In this document: one piece after another, positions 36,264 through 44,714 of the stretch
Layout: every line of letters begins with the position of its first letter
Numbering within the stretch: position 1 is the stretch's first letter
Assembly: GCA_023454395.1 (NCBI GenBank)
Contig: JAEYFY010000323.1
Location: 1 to 64,000, forward strand
DNA from: Pseudomonadota bacterium
Lineage (GTDB): Bacteria; Pseudomonadota; Gammaproteobacteria; Enterobacterales; Enterobacteriaceae
Direction: 5' to 3'
DNA: 64,000 nucleotides
Translations under genes and position numbers: made by a program
Notes under the pieces: generated by a model
Database searches by the model: none
What the model was told of the DNA's origin: nothing
Seen by the model: only the letters and a program-made list of their open reading frames with translations

Positions 36264-38447
36264 ATGTTGCTATTACCTGAAAATAATCATTGTCCAAATA
36301 AGCACTTTAAAAGTGGACGTAACTACTATTCTATTGTTATTCCTACATTATTTACATTAACTGTCCTATCCCCTGTTTATGCGGAAACCACGGAAAAAAT
36401 TGTGGTCACTGCGAGTAGCGGTAATGAAAATGAGTCATTACCTGTCGGTTATATCGCCAAGAAGCAGACAACGGCAACAAAAAGTGATGCCACGTTATTA
36501 GAAGCGCCACAAATGGTTTCTGTCGTTAATCGTGCGCAATTAGATAATTTACCCTCTGAATCAATAAGTCAGGCATTGCGTTATAGCTCAGGGGTTGTGA
36601 GTGAAAAATTTGGCGCTTTTGGTAGCGGTATTGATTACTCGAAAATGCGTGGTTTTGACGCTGACTATTATTTAGATGGGCTAAGAATGCTGGGTAATAG
36701 TGGTATTTGGGCGCCACAGATTGATAGTTGGAGTTTAGAAAGTTTAGAAGCTGTGCATGGACCTGCATCTGCTTTATATGGGCAAGGTGGTGCCGGTGGT
36801 GTGATTAATATGACGTCACGTCGCCCTTCAGCAGAAACTCAGCATCAAGTGCAACTACAAGCTGGCAATAATAAAAACCATGGTATTAAATTTGATACTA
36901 CATCTGCACTTAATGAGGATGAAACATGGTTATATCGTGTTTCAGGCTTGGCGCTTGAACAAGAGTCGCAAATACCCTCTTCTCGTCAAACTCGATTTCT
37001 TATCTCGCCCGCTGTTACTTGGAAACCAAATGATGCATTGAGTTGGACAATATTGGGGCAATATCAAAAAGAGCCTCGTCTTGGTTACTATAATACATTG
37101 CCTGCTCAAGCATTAGGTTTGTTACCAAACCCTAATGGAAAAGTCGATCCTAATCGAAATTATAATAATCAAAGTCATGATAATTCACACCGTAAGCAAC
37201 AATCATTAACCTCACTGTTTGCGTATGATCTAACACCTCAGTGGCAGTTTAAGCAAAATACCCGTTTTATGAAGGTTGATACGGAAATCAGTCGTGATTA
37301 TACCCGTGGTTTTTTACCGGGTGATCGTCTGCTCACTGCGGTTTATCAAGAAGCACCGAGTAAATCAGAAACATGGGTAACAGATACTCAATTGATTGGT
37401 AAATTATCGACATGGGATATCAATCATACGGTGATGGCTGGTTTTGATTATCAACATGGCAATATGACTAAAGATTGGTGGGGTTCACAAACAGTTAGTT
37501 TTGATCCTTGGGCATCACATCACAAGCCAGATTTTGAACCTTACCCAGTTTCACGTACGTCAACAAAACAACAATTTGATCGCTATGGATATTATTTACA
37601 AGATCATTTGCGCTGGCAGCAATGGAATTTACTGCTGAGTGGTCGTTATGATTCCTCTGATTTAGACACGCATAATCAAATTTCAGGTGCTACAAGCTCC
37701 AGCCATAACACGGCATGGAGTCATCGTGTGGGTTTAAGTTACCAATTTAATAATGGATTTTCACCTTGGGTAAGTACATCAGATAGTTTTGATCCTGTAT
37801 TAGGTACCGATGCAGATGGAAAAGCTTTTATTCCAATGAAATCAAAACAATATGAAGCGGGTATTAAGTATCAAAATCCTGAGTCAACACAATTAGTGAG
37901 TGTTGCTGTTTATCAATTAACGCAAGAAAATGTCACAACACATAACCCAAGAAATCCTGATTATTATCAGCAATCTGGAGAAATTCGTTCTCGGGGGCTT
38001 GAGTTTGAAAGTAAATTAGCGTTAACACCACGAGTTAATATGATGCTCAATTATGCTTATATTCATAATATTGTGACATCAACGAGTGATCCGACAACGT
38101 TAAATAAACACCCTGTACAAGTGCCTACTCATACCGGCTCTGCATGGATAGATTACCGTTTTCACCAGCCTTACTTAGAAGGTGCATTATTAGGTGCCGG
38201 TGTACGTTATTTAGGCTCCAGTTATGGTGATAATACGAATACATTTAAAGTACCCGCAGTATGGTTAGCTGATATGAGTTTCCGCTACCAATTATCGTCA
38301 ATAAACCGTGAATTGCAGGGATTAGAGTTAGGATTAACTGTCAGTAATATTACAAATAAATCCTATGTTGCGAGTTGTACCAGCTCGACTTACTGCAGTA
38401 TTGGTACTGATCGCGTAGTTCTTGGTGTATTAAATTACTATTTTTAG
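36264..38447 (+). CDS. TonB-dependent siderophore receptor 1
   Basis: A 727-aa outer-membrane receptor of the FhuA/FoxA/FcuA class. An unusually long N-terminal leader (about 45 residues, polar start, hydrophobic core then VYA) precedes the TonB box EKIVVTAS. The plug domain (about 65-180) contains 'LRYSSGVVSEKFGAFGSG', DYYLDGLR and 'VHGPASALYGQGGAGGVINM'. The barrel ends LNYYF. It probably imports a ferric hydroxamate-type or foreign siderophore. It heads a unit with a Tat-type binding protein and a lectin-fold protein. Confidence 0.9.
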   Translation: MLLLPENNHCPNKHFKSGRNYYSIVIPTLFTLTVLSPVYAETTEKIVVTASSGNENESLPVGYIAKKQTTATKSDATLLEAPQMVSVVNRAQLDNLPSESISQALRYSSGVVSEKFGAFGSGIDYSKMRGFDADYYLDGLRMLGNSGIWAPQIDSWSLESLEAVHGPASALYGQGGAGGVINMTSRRPSAETQHQVQLQAGNNKNHGIKFDTTSALNEDETWLYRVSGLALEQESQIPSSRQTRFLISPAVTWKPNDALSWTILGQYQKEPRLGYYNTLPAQALGLLPNPNGKVDPNRNYNNQSHDNSHRKQQSLTSLFAYDLTPQWQFKQNTRFMKVDTEISRDYTRGFLPGDRLLTAVYQEAPSKSETWVTDTQLIGKLSTWDINHTVMAGFDYQHGNMTKDWWGSQTVSFDPWASHHKPDFEPYPVSRTSTKQQFDRYGYYLQDHLRWQQWNLLLSGRYDSSDLDTHNQISGATSSSHNTAWSHRVGLSYQFNNGFSPWVSTSDSFDPVLGTDADGKAFIPMKSKQYEAGIKYQNPESTQLVSVAVYQLTQENVTTHNPRNPDYYQQSGEIRSRGLEFESKLALTPRVNMMLNYAYIHNIVTSTSDPTTLNKHPVQVPTHTGSAWIDYRFHQPYLEGALLGAGVRYLGSSYGDNTNTFKVPAVWLADMSFRYQLSSINRELQGLELGLTVSNITNKSYVASCTSSTYCSIGTDRVVLGVLNYYF

Positions 38448-38456
38448 GAAATGAAC

Positions 38457-39626
38457 ATGGATAATTATCGGCGTTCATTACTAAAAGGTGCCAGTGCATT
38501 CTCTTTATTATTAGCGAGTCCTTTTCCTGTTTATGCAAAGCCTATTTATGTAAAACCAAAACAGAGAGAAGTTGTTGATATTCTAGGAAGAGAAAGTGTA
38601 TTACCACAAGAACTAACACGTATTTATGTGGCAGATAGTGGATTATTTTTGCTTTATGCTTCATTAAATAAAGGCGCTCTTTATGAGCGTCTTATCGCAA
38701 TGCCTTCTGCTTTTCGTACCGCTGATTTAAGTTTATATCATCAATATACGCGAGCTTTTCCACAATTATTGGCGCTACCTGAATTTACGGCGATGTCGAG
38801 TGGGCACTTTAATAGTGAAAAACTTATCGCGCTAAAACCAGATGTCATTATTGTCGCTGTTGGGACTTATCGCGCAATCAGCGTTAATGGTGTGTTGGAC
38901 TTATTAACCAAAGCAAATATTCCCGTTGTGGCGCTTGATTTGAGTATCGACCCACTTAATAACACACCAATCAGCACATCGATTATGGGAAATATGCTTG
39001 GTAATACCCAACAAAGCCAAGCAATGAATCAATTTCGTGAGAAACAACTTAGTTATATTTCTCAGCAATTAGTAAAAAAGCCATTTAAACGCCCTAATGT
39101 GTTATTTGAACGAGCCGCTGGCTTTACTCCAGAATGTTGCCTCTCATATGGTAATGGCAGTATGGGACAAATGCTACAAAGTGCAGGTGGTAAAAACCTA
39201 GGTTCGGAATATATAAAAAGTACTTATGGTCTTTTGAATCAGGAAACGGTGATTTACTCTGAGCCTGATAAGATTTTTTTAACGGGGGCTGATTGGAGTG
39301 GCTATAACCCTTCTGGCGATTGGATTAATTTAGGGCCTGGCGCAAATTTAGATTTAGCAAAACAGCAATTGACAATTTTAATGCAACGCCTTGCTTATAA
39401 AACACTCGATGCTGTTAAAAATAAACAAGTATATGCTATTTGGCACTCTTTTTATGACAGCCCTTTTGGCTTTATTGCTATTTTGCAAATGGCAAAATGG
39501 CTACATCCTGAACGCTTTTCCCACCTTGATGCAGACGCTATTTTTCATGAATACCATACCCAATTTTTGCCAGTAGAATGGGAAACAGGTTATTGGGTGA
39601 CATTACTTGATGAAGATAAGGAATAA
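38457..39626 (+). CDS. Iron-siderophore ABC binding protein with Tat-like signal
   Basis: A class III periplasmic binding protein of 389 aa, longer than FhuD (296). The N-terminus YRRSLLKGASA followed by a hydrophobic stretch and VYAK resembles a Tat signal, so it may be exported folded. 'REVVDILGRESVLPQELTRIYV' and 'LIALKPDVIIVAVG' (in parts) are typical of the ferric/cobalamin binding group. ATG 38457, 9 nt after AGGA, is favoured over the ATG at 38451. It lies 9 nt after receptor 1. No permease is adjacent; the FhuB/FhuC-like genes 4 kb downstream could serve it. Confidence 0.85.
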   Translation: MDNYRRSLLKGASAFSLLLASPFPVYAKPIYVKPKQREVVDILGRESVLPQELTRIYVADSGLFLLYASLNKGALYERLIAMPSAFRTADLSLYHQYTRAFPQLLALPEFTAMSSGHFNSEKLIALKPDVIIVAVGTYRAISVNGVLDLLTKANIPVVALDLSIDPLNNTPISTSIMGNMLGNTQQSQAMNQFREKQLSYISQQLVKKPFKRPNVLFERAAGFTPECCLSYGNGSMGQMLQSAGGKNLGSEYIKSTYGLLNQETVIYSEPDKIFLTGADWSGYNPSGDWINLGPGANLDLAKQQLTILMQRLAYKTLDAVKNKQVYAIWHSFYDSPFGFIAILQMAKWLHPERFSHLDADAIFHEYHTQFLPVEWETGYWVTLLDEDKE

Positions 39627-39628
39627 TT

Positions 39629-40750
39629 ATGTTCGATATCTATTCACCTGATCCTTTACGGATAAAAGTTGAGACACAATCAGCCGGAAAAAGAACAATC
39701 TTGTATTCTGCAAAAGGTCAGCCAAATTATATGTATGTAATGCCTCGCTTTCGATTAAATGAGGTATCGGATGATCTTGATAGTACTATTCACCCTGCTT
39801 TTATTGTAAATGGAAAAGTTAAGGATACATTTCTCTATGCATGTTATCCCGCTTCATTACATCAAGGTGAATTACTCAGTTTACCCAATCAAAAACCTGC
39901 TAGTCAGTTAGATTTGTTAAGTTTTCAACAATACGCTCAACAGACAGGAATGGGATTTCATTTAAGCACCCATGCTGAATGGGCTGCACTTATGCTGTGG
40001 TGTCGTCACCATAATAAGGTTGAAGATGGAAATACAGATTATGGGCGTAGTTTTTTAAATCCAGAACAATGCACTAATCGAGTTGATAGCAAAGAGGCTG
40101 GTGATACAGATTTTATTACGGGTGATCCAACGACAATAACATCGCCACCGTGGCCGAATTGGTATCATGACAATAGCTTATTTGGTATTAGTGATTTATG
40201 TGGAAACCTCTGGGAATGGCAAAGTGGAATGCAACTAGATGCTGGAGAGATACAGATTATTAAAGATAATGATGCCGTATTTTGTGGTGTTCCAACGATA
40301 ACAGAGCAATGGCATTCAATAGCGTTATCGACAGGTAAGTTATTGCCTATTAATGATATGCATAGCGCAAAATACGATGCTCCTTCTGATTATTGTGAGG
40401 GAAATGCAGGTATACCTATTTTATCAACTTCAATAAAACACTATAACGGCGCACCCGCAGATAATGGTTATCCAGCAGGATTAATGGATGGTGATTTTAA
40501 CGCAATAATGGCTGATGATGATCTTGAAGTACCCACGTTATTTAAAGCATTAGGATTATATCCAGCAATAAACCAGCAAGATAACGATCAGGTTTATTTA
40601 CGAAATTATGGCCAACGCTCTTTAATGCGAGGAGGCGCATGGTATTCACAGCAATTAGCAGGAATGCGAACTTTATGTTTAAGCCATAATGCACGCCATC
40701 GCAGCACTTCTGTCGGTGGTCGCCTTGCTTGGATTGACATAAACAGTTAA
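39629..40750 (+). CDS. C-type-lectin-fold (FGE/SUMF1-like) protein in a siderophore unit
   Basis: A 373-aa protein without a signal peptide. It has the signature of the formylglycine-generating-enzyme/C-type-lectin fold: HLSTHAEWAALMLW (111-124), GNLWEW (192-197), AGEIQII (205-211), FKALGLYP (305-312) and RGGAW...GGRLAWI (334-369). This segment order, with the HPAFIVNGKVKD stretch at 55-66, is what I recall from phage tail and diversity-generating-retroelement target proteins rather than from true FGE, whose catalytic cysteines I cannot place. It begins 2 nt after the binding protein gene, so it is co-transcribed. Pyoverdine PvdO is a distant functional precedent for such a fold in a siderophore locus. 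Role unknown. Confidence 0.8.
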   Translation: MFDIYSPDPLRIKVETQSAGKRTILYSAKGQPNYMYVMPRFRLNEVSDDLDSTIHPAFIVNGKVKDTFLYACYPASLHQGELLSLPNQKPASQLDLLSFQQYAQQTGMGFHLSTHAEWAALMLWCRHHNKVEDGNTDYGRSFLNPEQCTNRVDSKEAGDTDFITGDPTTITSPPWPNWYHDNSLFGISDLCGNLWEWQSGMQLDAGEIQIIKDNDAVFCGVPTITEQWHSIALSTGKLLPINDMHSAKYDAPSDYCEGNAGIPILSTSIKHYNGAPADNGYPAGLMDGDFNAIMADDDLEVPTLFKALGLYPAINQQDNDQVYLRNYGQRSLMRGGAWYSQQLAGMRTLCLSHNARHRSTSVGGRLAWIDINS

Positions 40751-40832
40751 TTAACCCGAGAAATTGTCATTTATAGACATATTTGCATAAATTAATTTAC
40801 CTTAGTATCGATTACATGAATAATAGCGGTAA

Positions 40833-40847
40833 TAGTAATGATTATTA
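40833..40847 (+). promoter_or_regulatory. Fur-like box upstream of siderophore receptor 2
   Basis: TAGTAAT-g-ATTATTA resembles the 7-1-7 Fur element (TGATAAT-n-ATTATCA) at 11 of 14 arm positions and lies 15 bp before the receptor start. Confidence 0.6.
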
Positions 40848-40861
40848 TTCGGTGACTCATT

Positions 40862-42946
40862 GTGATTAATTTTTGTGCGTTTAAATTGAACCCCGTGGCA
40901 TTACTTTGTTCTGCCACCCTTCCTTTTATTTTGACTACACAGGCTTTTGCAGAAGAAACAGCAAAAACGGAACAAGTTGAGAAACTTGTCGTTAGCGCTC
41001 AGGCTCTAAAAGTAAATACCAGTTTGCAAGAAACGCCTAAATCCGTTTCTGTCATTTCCCAAAAAGATCTCGAAACACATGCTCCTCAAAAGCTTGATGA
41101 AGCCTTACGTTATACCTCTGGTGTTGTTTCTCAGCCTTTTGGTGCTGATAACGATACTGACTGGCTTCGCGTACGTGGTTTCGAAGCTGCCACTTATTTA
41201 GATAATAGTCGTCTCTTTCGTGATGGTTATTATACATGGCTACTGGAGCCTTATGGCTTTGAACAAATTGAAGTGGTAAAAGGTGCATCAGCAGTATTAT
41301 TTGGTGAATCAACACCCGGTGGTGCGGTTAACGTCGTACAAAAGAAACCCAGCTTTAAGCCTCAAAATGAAGTATTTCTTGAAGTCGGAAATAATGACCA
41401 ACGTGGGCTAGGCTTTGATGTTTCAAGTACAACGGATGATAAACGTGTGCGTTATCGTCTTGTTGGACTAATGAAAAAGTCAGATGGAGAATTATCTCAC
41501 ACTGATAATGAGCGTATTTACCTTGCGCCAAGTGTTGCGATTAATCTGACCGACGATACAGCAATAACCTTCATGGCAACTTATTTGCATGATGATGGCA
41601 CACCAACCAATCCTTTCTTCCCTGCTGCCGGTACATTAATTTCATCTCCTTTTGGTAAAATTAAACCGTCAACTAACTTAGGTGAACCAGGCTACGATAA
41701 ATATAAACGTACCCAAATTTCAGCAGGCTATTTATTAGAAAGTAATCTCAATGATGTTTGGCGTTTTTCTCAACGTTTAAATTATGGTTATAACGATCTG
41801 TTATTGCGTAGTGTTTATGCATTCCCTAATTCAGATATTACAGCAACAGAACTGAATCGTGGCGTTGTTTTCCGTGATGGTAAAAACCAAAGCATTTCTT
41901 TTGATAATAATGTTGTTGGTGAATGGGATACGGATAATTTCGAACATACGTTATTAGCGGGTGCTGAATTGCAATATCACCAAACCAAAGGTGATGAGCA
42001 AGATAATTACAGCTTTAGCAAGATTAATCCGTGGAACCCTGTTTACGGTAACTATATTCCTCTCAACCCTGCTGATAATGTCAATCGCACTATTGATAAA
42101 ACACAATATAGCCTTTACTCACAGTATCAAACCAAATTTGATAGTCGTTGGATTGCCATGGCGGGTGTACGCCAAGACTGGGTAAAAACAGAAAATAGAG
42201 CCAAAGCAAAAAATGAGGATAAATCACGCACTGATAGCGAATTTAGCCTCAATGCAGGATTAATGTATTTAGCGGATAATGGTCTATCGCCTTATGTGAG
42301 TTATTCTGAGTCTTTTGAGGTGATGAGCACTATCGATCCTGCGACTCATGATCTGTATAAACCATTAAAAGGTGACCAGATTGAAGCAGGGATAAAATAT
42401 ACACCTGATTTTATAGATGGTTACTTTAATATTGCTTGGTTTGATATCACACAGAAGAATGCACTGGTTGCAAATCCAACAACTTTTGTTTCAACACAAA
42501 CCGGTAAAGTAACGTCAAAAGGTATTGAAGTAACAAGTGAAATGCAATTAACAGAGCGTTTAGCGTTAAAAGCCAATTACACTTATACCGATATGCAAAC
42601 CGATGACACGGGTAATAAAGGCAAACAACAAGCAGGCTTAATTCCTAAACATACTGCTTCTGCTTGGGGTAGTTACACTATTCCAATTACGGGAACTCAA
42701 GATTTAACTTTAGGAACAGGCGTTCGTTATTTAGGTAAATCTAAAGATAATCCTAAGAGCAGTGATTTAACAGTACCTAGTGCAACATTATGGGATATGG
42801 CTGCAATTTATAATTTCAATAAACAGTGGCAATTACAGTTAAATATCAACAATATTCTTGATAAAGAGTATCTCTCTGGCTGTGATTATTACTGCTATTA
42901 CGGGCAATCTCGTTCTGTTTTATTGAATGCTAAATATCGCTGGTAA
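40862..42946 (+). CDS. TonB-dependent siderophore receptor 2
   Basis: A 694-aa ferrichrome/ferrioxamine-type outer-membrane receptor. GTG 40862 begins a signal peptide ending AFA at about residue 30; the TonB box is EKLVVSAQ. The plug has 'LRYTSGVVSQPFGADND', 'ATYLDNSRLF' and 'VVKGASAVLFGESTPGGAVN'. A disulphide-like pair of cysteines lies near the C-terminus (GCDYYCYYG), as in FhuA and FoxA, and the barrel ends in W. The importer genes that follow make a hydroxamate siderophore the most likely ligand. Confidence 0.92.
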   Translation: MINFCAFKLNPVALLCSATLPFILTTQAFAEETAKTEQVEKLVVSAQALKVNTSLQETPKSVSVISQKDLETHAPQKLDEALRYTSGVVSQPFGADNDTDWLRVRGFEAATYLDNSRLFRDGYYTWLLEPYGFEQIEVVKGASAVLFGESTPGGAVNVVQKKPSFKPQNEVFLEVGNNDQRGLGFDVSSTTDDKRVRYRLVGLMKKSDGELSHTDNERIYLAPSVAINLTDDTAITFMATYLHDDGTPTNPFFPAAGTLISSPFGKIKPSTNLGEPGYDKYKRTQISAGYLLESNLNDVWRFSQRLNYGYNDLLLRSVYAFPNSDITATELNRGVVFRDGKNQSISFDNNVVGEWDTDNFEHTLLAGAELQYHQTKGDEQDNYSFSKINPWNPVYGNYIPLNPADNVNRTIDKTQYSLYSQYQTKFDSRWIAMAGVRQDWVKTENRAKAKNEDKSRTDSEFSLNAGLMYLADNGLSPYVSYSESFEVMSTIDPATHDLYKPLKGDQIEAGIKYTPDFIDGYFNIAWFDITQKNALVANPTTFVSTQTGKVTSKGIEVTSEMQLTERLALKANYTYTDMQTDDTGNKGKQQAGLIPKHTASAWGSYTIPITGTQDLTLGTGVRYLGKSKDNPKSSDLTVPSATLWDMAAIYNFNKQWQLQLNINNILDKEYLSGCDYYCYYGQSRSVLLNAKYRW

Positions 42947-42957
42947 TTTTCTTTATT

Positions 42958-42997
42958 ATTCCGCCTTTTGTTGTTAACCATACAATAAAAGGCGGAA
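42958..42997 (+). terminator. Intercistronic hairpin after receptor 2
   Basis: ATTCCGCCTTTT and AAAAGGCGGAAT flank a 16-nt loop. No T-run follows. It may attenuate transcription into the ABC genes or stabilise the receptor mRNA, which would give more receptor than importer. Confidence 0.6.
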
Positions 42998-43020
42998 TAT
43001 CATTTTATAAATGAGTGACC

Positions 43021-43803
43021 ATGTTTGAACTCTCAAATATTCAAATGGATCGCGGTGGACGCACTATTCTATCAATCCCCTCACTGCGCATTTCAGATCT
43101 AGGGCTAACCATTGTGCTAGGTCATAATGGCTCCGGTAAATCGACTTTAGTCAGTTTGTTATCGGGCCAGCAAGCTCCAGATAGTGGATCTATTACACTA
43201 AATAACAGCAATATCTCACATTATAAGCCTCGTGATCTGGCTAAACAAATCGCCTTTCTTCCCCAAAAACTCCCTGCTTCTGCTGGATTAACTGTCAGAG
43301 AATTAGTGCGTTTAGGTCGCTTTCCTTGGCGTGGAACATTAGGGCGTTGGAATAAAAAAGATGATGAAATTATCACAATAGCGATGGAAAAAGCGGGAGT
43401 ACTTCCTTTTGCTGATACGCTGGCTGATAATTTATCGGGTGGCGAACGTCAACGGGCTTGGGTTGCCATGTTACTCGCTCAACAATCACCTATTTTAATT
43501 TTAGATGAACCAACATCAGCATTAGATATACATCATCAATATCAACTTATGGAATTGTTGAGTGAATTAAATCAAACTCAGCACGTTGGTATTATTGTTA
43601 TTTTGCATGATCTTAACCTTGCCTTACGTTATGCCACTCATATCATCGCGCTTAAAAAAGGCAAAATTGCGTTTGAAGGTGAAGCGTCATTACTTTTTGA
43701 TGATAAAAGACTTTCTGCACTTTATGAAACACCGATTAAGCTGATTGAGCACCCTGATAATAAAGGTTCACAACAACATAAGGTGGCAGTGGTATGCGTG
43801 TAG
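43021..43803 (+). CDS. Iron-siderophore ABC transporter ATPase (FhuC-like)
   Basis: A 260-aa ABC ATPase of the FecE/FhuC group. Visible are Walker A GHNGSGKST (about 33-41), the Q-loop 'AFLPQKLPAS', the signature LSGGERQR, Walker B 'ILILDEPTSALD' and the switch histidine in ILHDLN. ATG 43021 is chosen over a GTG at 43015. Its 3' end overlaps the binding protein gene by 10 nt. It powers the fused permease encoded two genes on. Confidence 0.93.
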   Translation: MFELSNIQMDRGGRTILSIPSLRISDLGLTIVLGHNGSGKSTLVSLLSGQQAPDSGSITLNNSNISHYKPRDLAKQIAFLPQKLPASAGLTVRELVRLGRFPWRGTLGRWNKKDDEIITIAMEKAGVLPFADTLADNLSGGERQRAWVAMLLAQQSPILILDEPTSALDIHHQYQLMELLSELNQTQHVGIIVILHDLNLALRYATHIIALKKGKIAFEGEASLLFDDKRLSALYETPIKLIEHPDNKGSQQHKVAVVCV

Positions 43804-44714
43804 TATTACAAAAAATAGTTAATTTACTGTCCTTGTGTTTAGTTATTTTATTCATTATTCCCACAGCAAATGCAGCTCAAAATAATAATGAAAAGGCTTC
43901 TAACATACCGCAACGTATTATTGTTTTAGACTGGGATTTACTTGAACAAATATTAACACTCGACGTTATCCCCGTAGGGGCAACTGAAATTGCAGGTTAT
44001 AACCAATGGGTTGCTCACCCTATTGCACCAGATTCTATTGAAGAAGTCGGAATGCGAGCAGAGCCTAATTTAGAAAAAATAGCGACGTTAAAACCCGATC
44101 TTATTTTAGCGTCAAGCTCCCAACAAGACTTATTACCTGTATTAGAAACTATTGCCCCGGTGATTTATTTACCTAATTTTTCTCGCCAAGATAATGCGGC
44201 ACAAGTTGCTCTAGCGCATTTTAATACCCTTGCTTCACTTTTGGGAAAACAAGCTCTCGCACAGCAAAAATTAGATGAAATGAATGCGACTTTTGCGCAA
44301 TTAAAAGCAAAGTTACAGCAAGCATTTATCACATTACCTGAAGTAGAAGTGATCCGTTTTTCTACGCTCACCTCCGTCTTTTTATATACTGAAAACTCAA
44401 CAACTGAATATGTGATAAATAAGCTGGGGCTGAAATCAGCAATATCATTACCTCCTCAACCTTGGGGGATTGATCAACGAAGAATGAATGTATTGCAACA
44501 GATTACACATGGTTATGTCCTTTATATGTTGCCTTTTCCTGATGAAAGTAAGCTGCAAAAATCGGTATTATGGAAAGCGATGCCATTTGTACAAAATGGG
44601 CATTTTCATTCAGTCAAGCCTGTCTGGAATTATGGAGGGATGACTTCGTTAACATTAATGGCAGATGCAATTACAGAAAGCTTATTAGATATGGCACCGA
44701 ATAATGAAAATTAA
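43794..44714 (+). CDS. Iron-siderophore ABC binding protein (FhuD-like)
   Basis: A 306-aa class III binding protein with a Sec signal (about residues 1-27, ending ANA). 'QRIIVLDWDLLEQILTLDVIPVG', then 'VGMRAEPNLEKIATLKPDLILAS' (in parts) are typical of FhuD-type proteins, and the length is close to E. coli FhuD. It overlaps the ATPase gene upstream and the permease gene downstream, so the three are translated as a block. Confidence 0.93.
   Translation: MRVVLQKIVNLLSLCLVILFIIPTANAAQNNNEKASNIPQRIIVLDWDLLEQILTLDVIPVGATEIAGYNQWVAHPIAPDSIEEVGMRAEPNLEKIATLKPDLILASSSQQDLLPVLETIAPVIYLPNFSRQDNAAQVALAHFNTLASLLGKQALAQQKLDEMNATFAQLKAKLQQAFITLPEVEVIRFSTLTSVFLYTENSTTEYVINKLGLKSAISLPPQPWGIDQRRMNVLQQITHGYVLYMLPFPDESKLQKSVLWKAMPFVQNGHFHSVKPVWNYGGMTSLTLMADAITESLLDMAPNNEN

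Noticed and set aside
40620-40745. Diversity-generating retroelement variable region in the lectin-fold gene
   Set aside because: No reverse transcriptase gene and no near-copy template repeat was seen in the window, so only the fold similarity is claimed.
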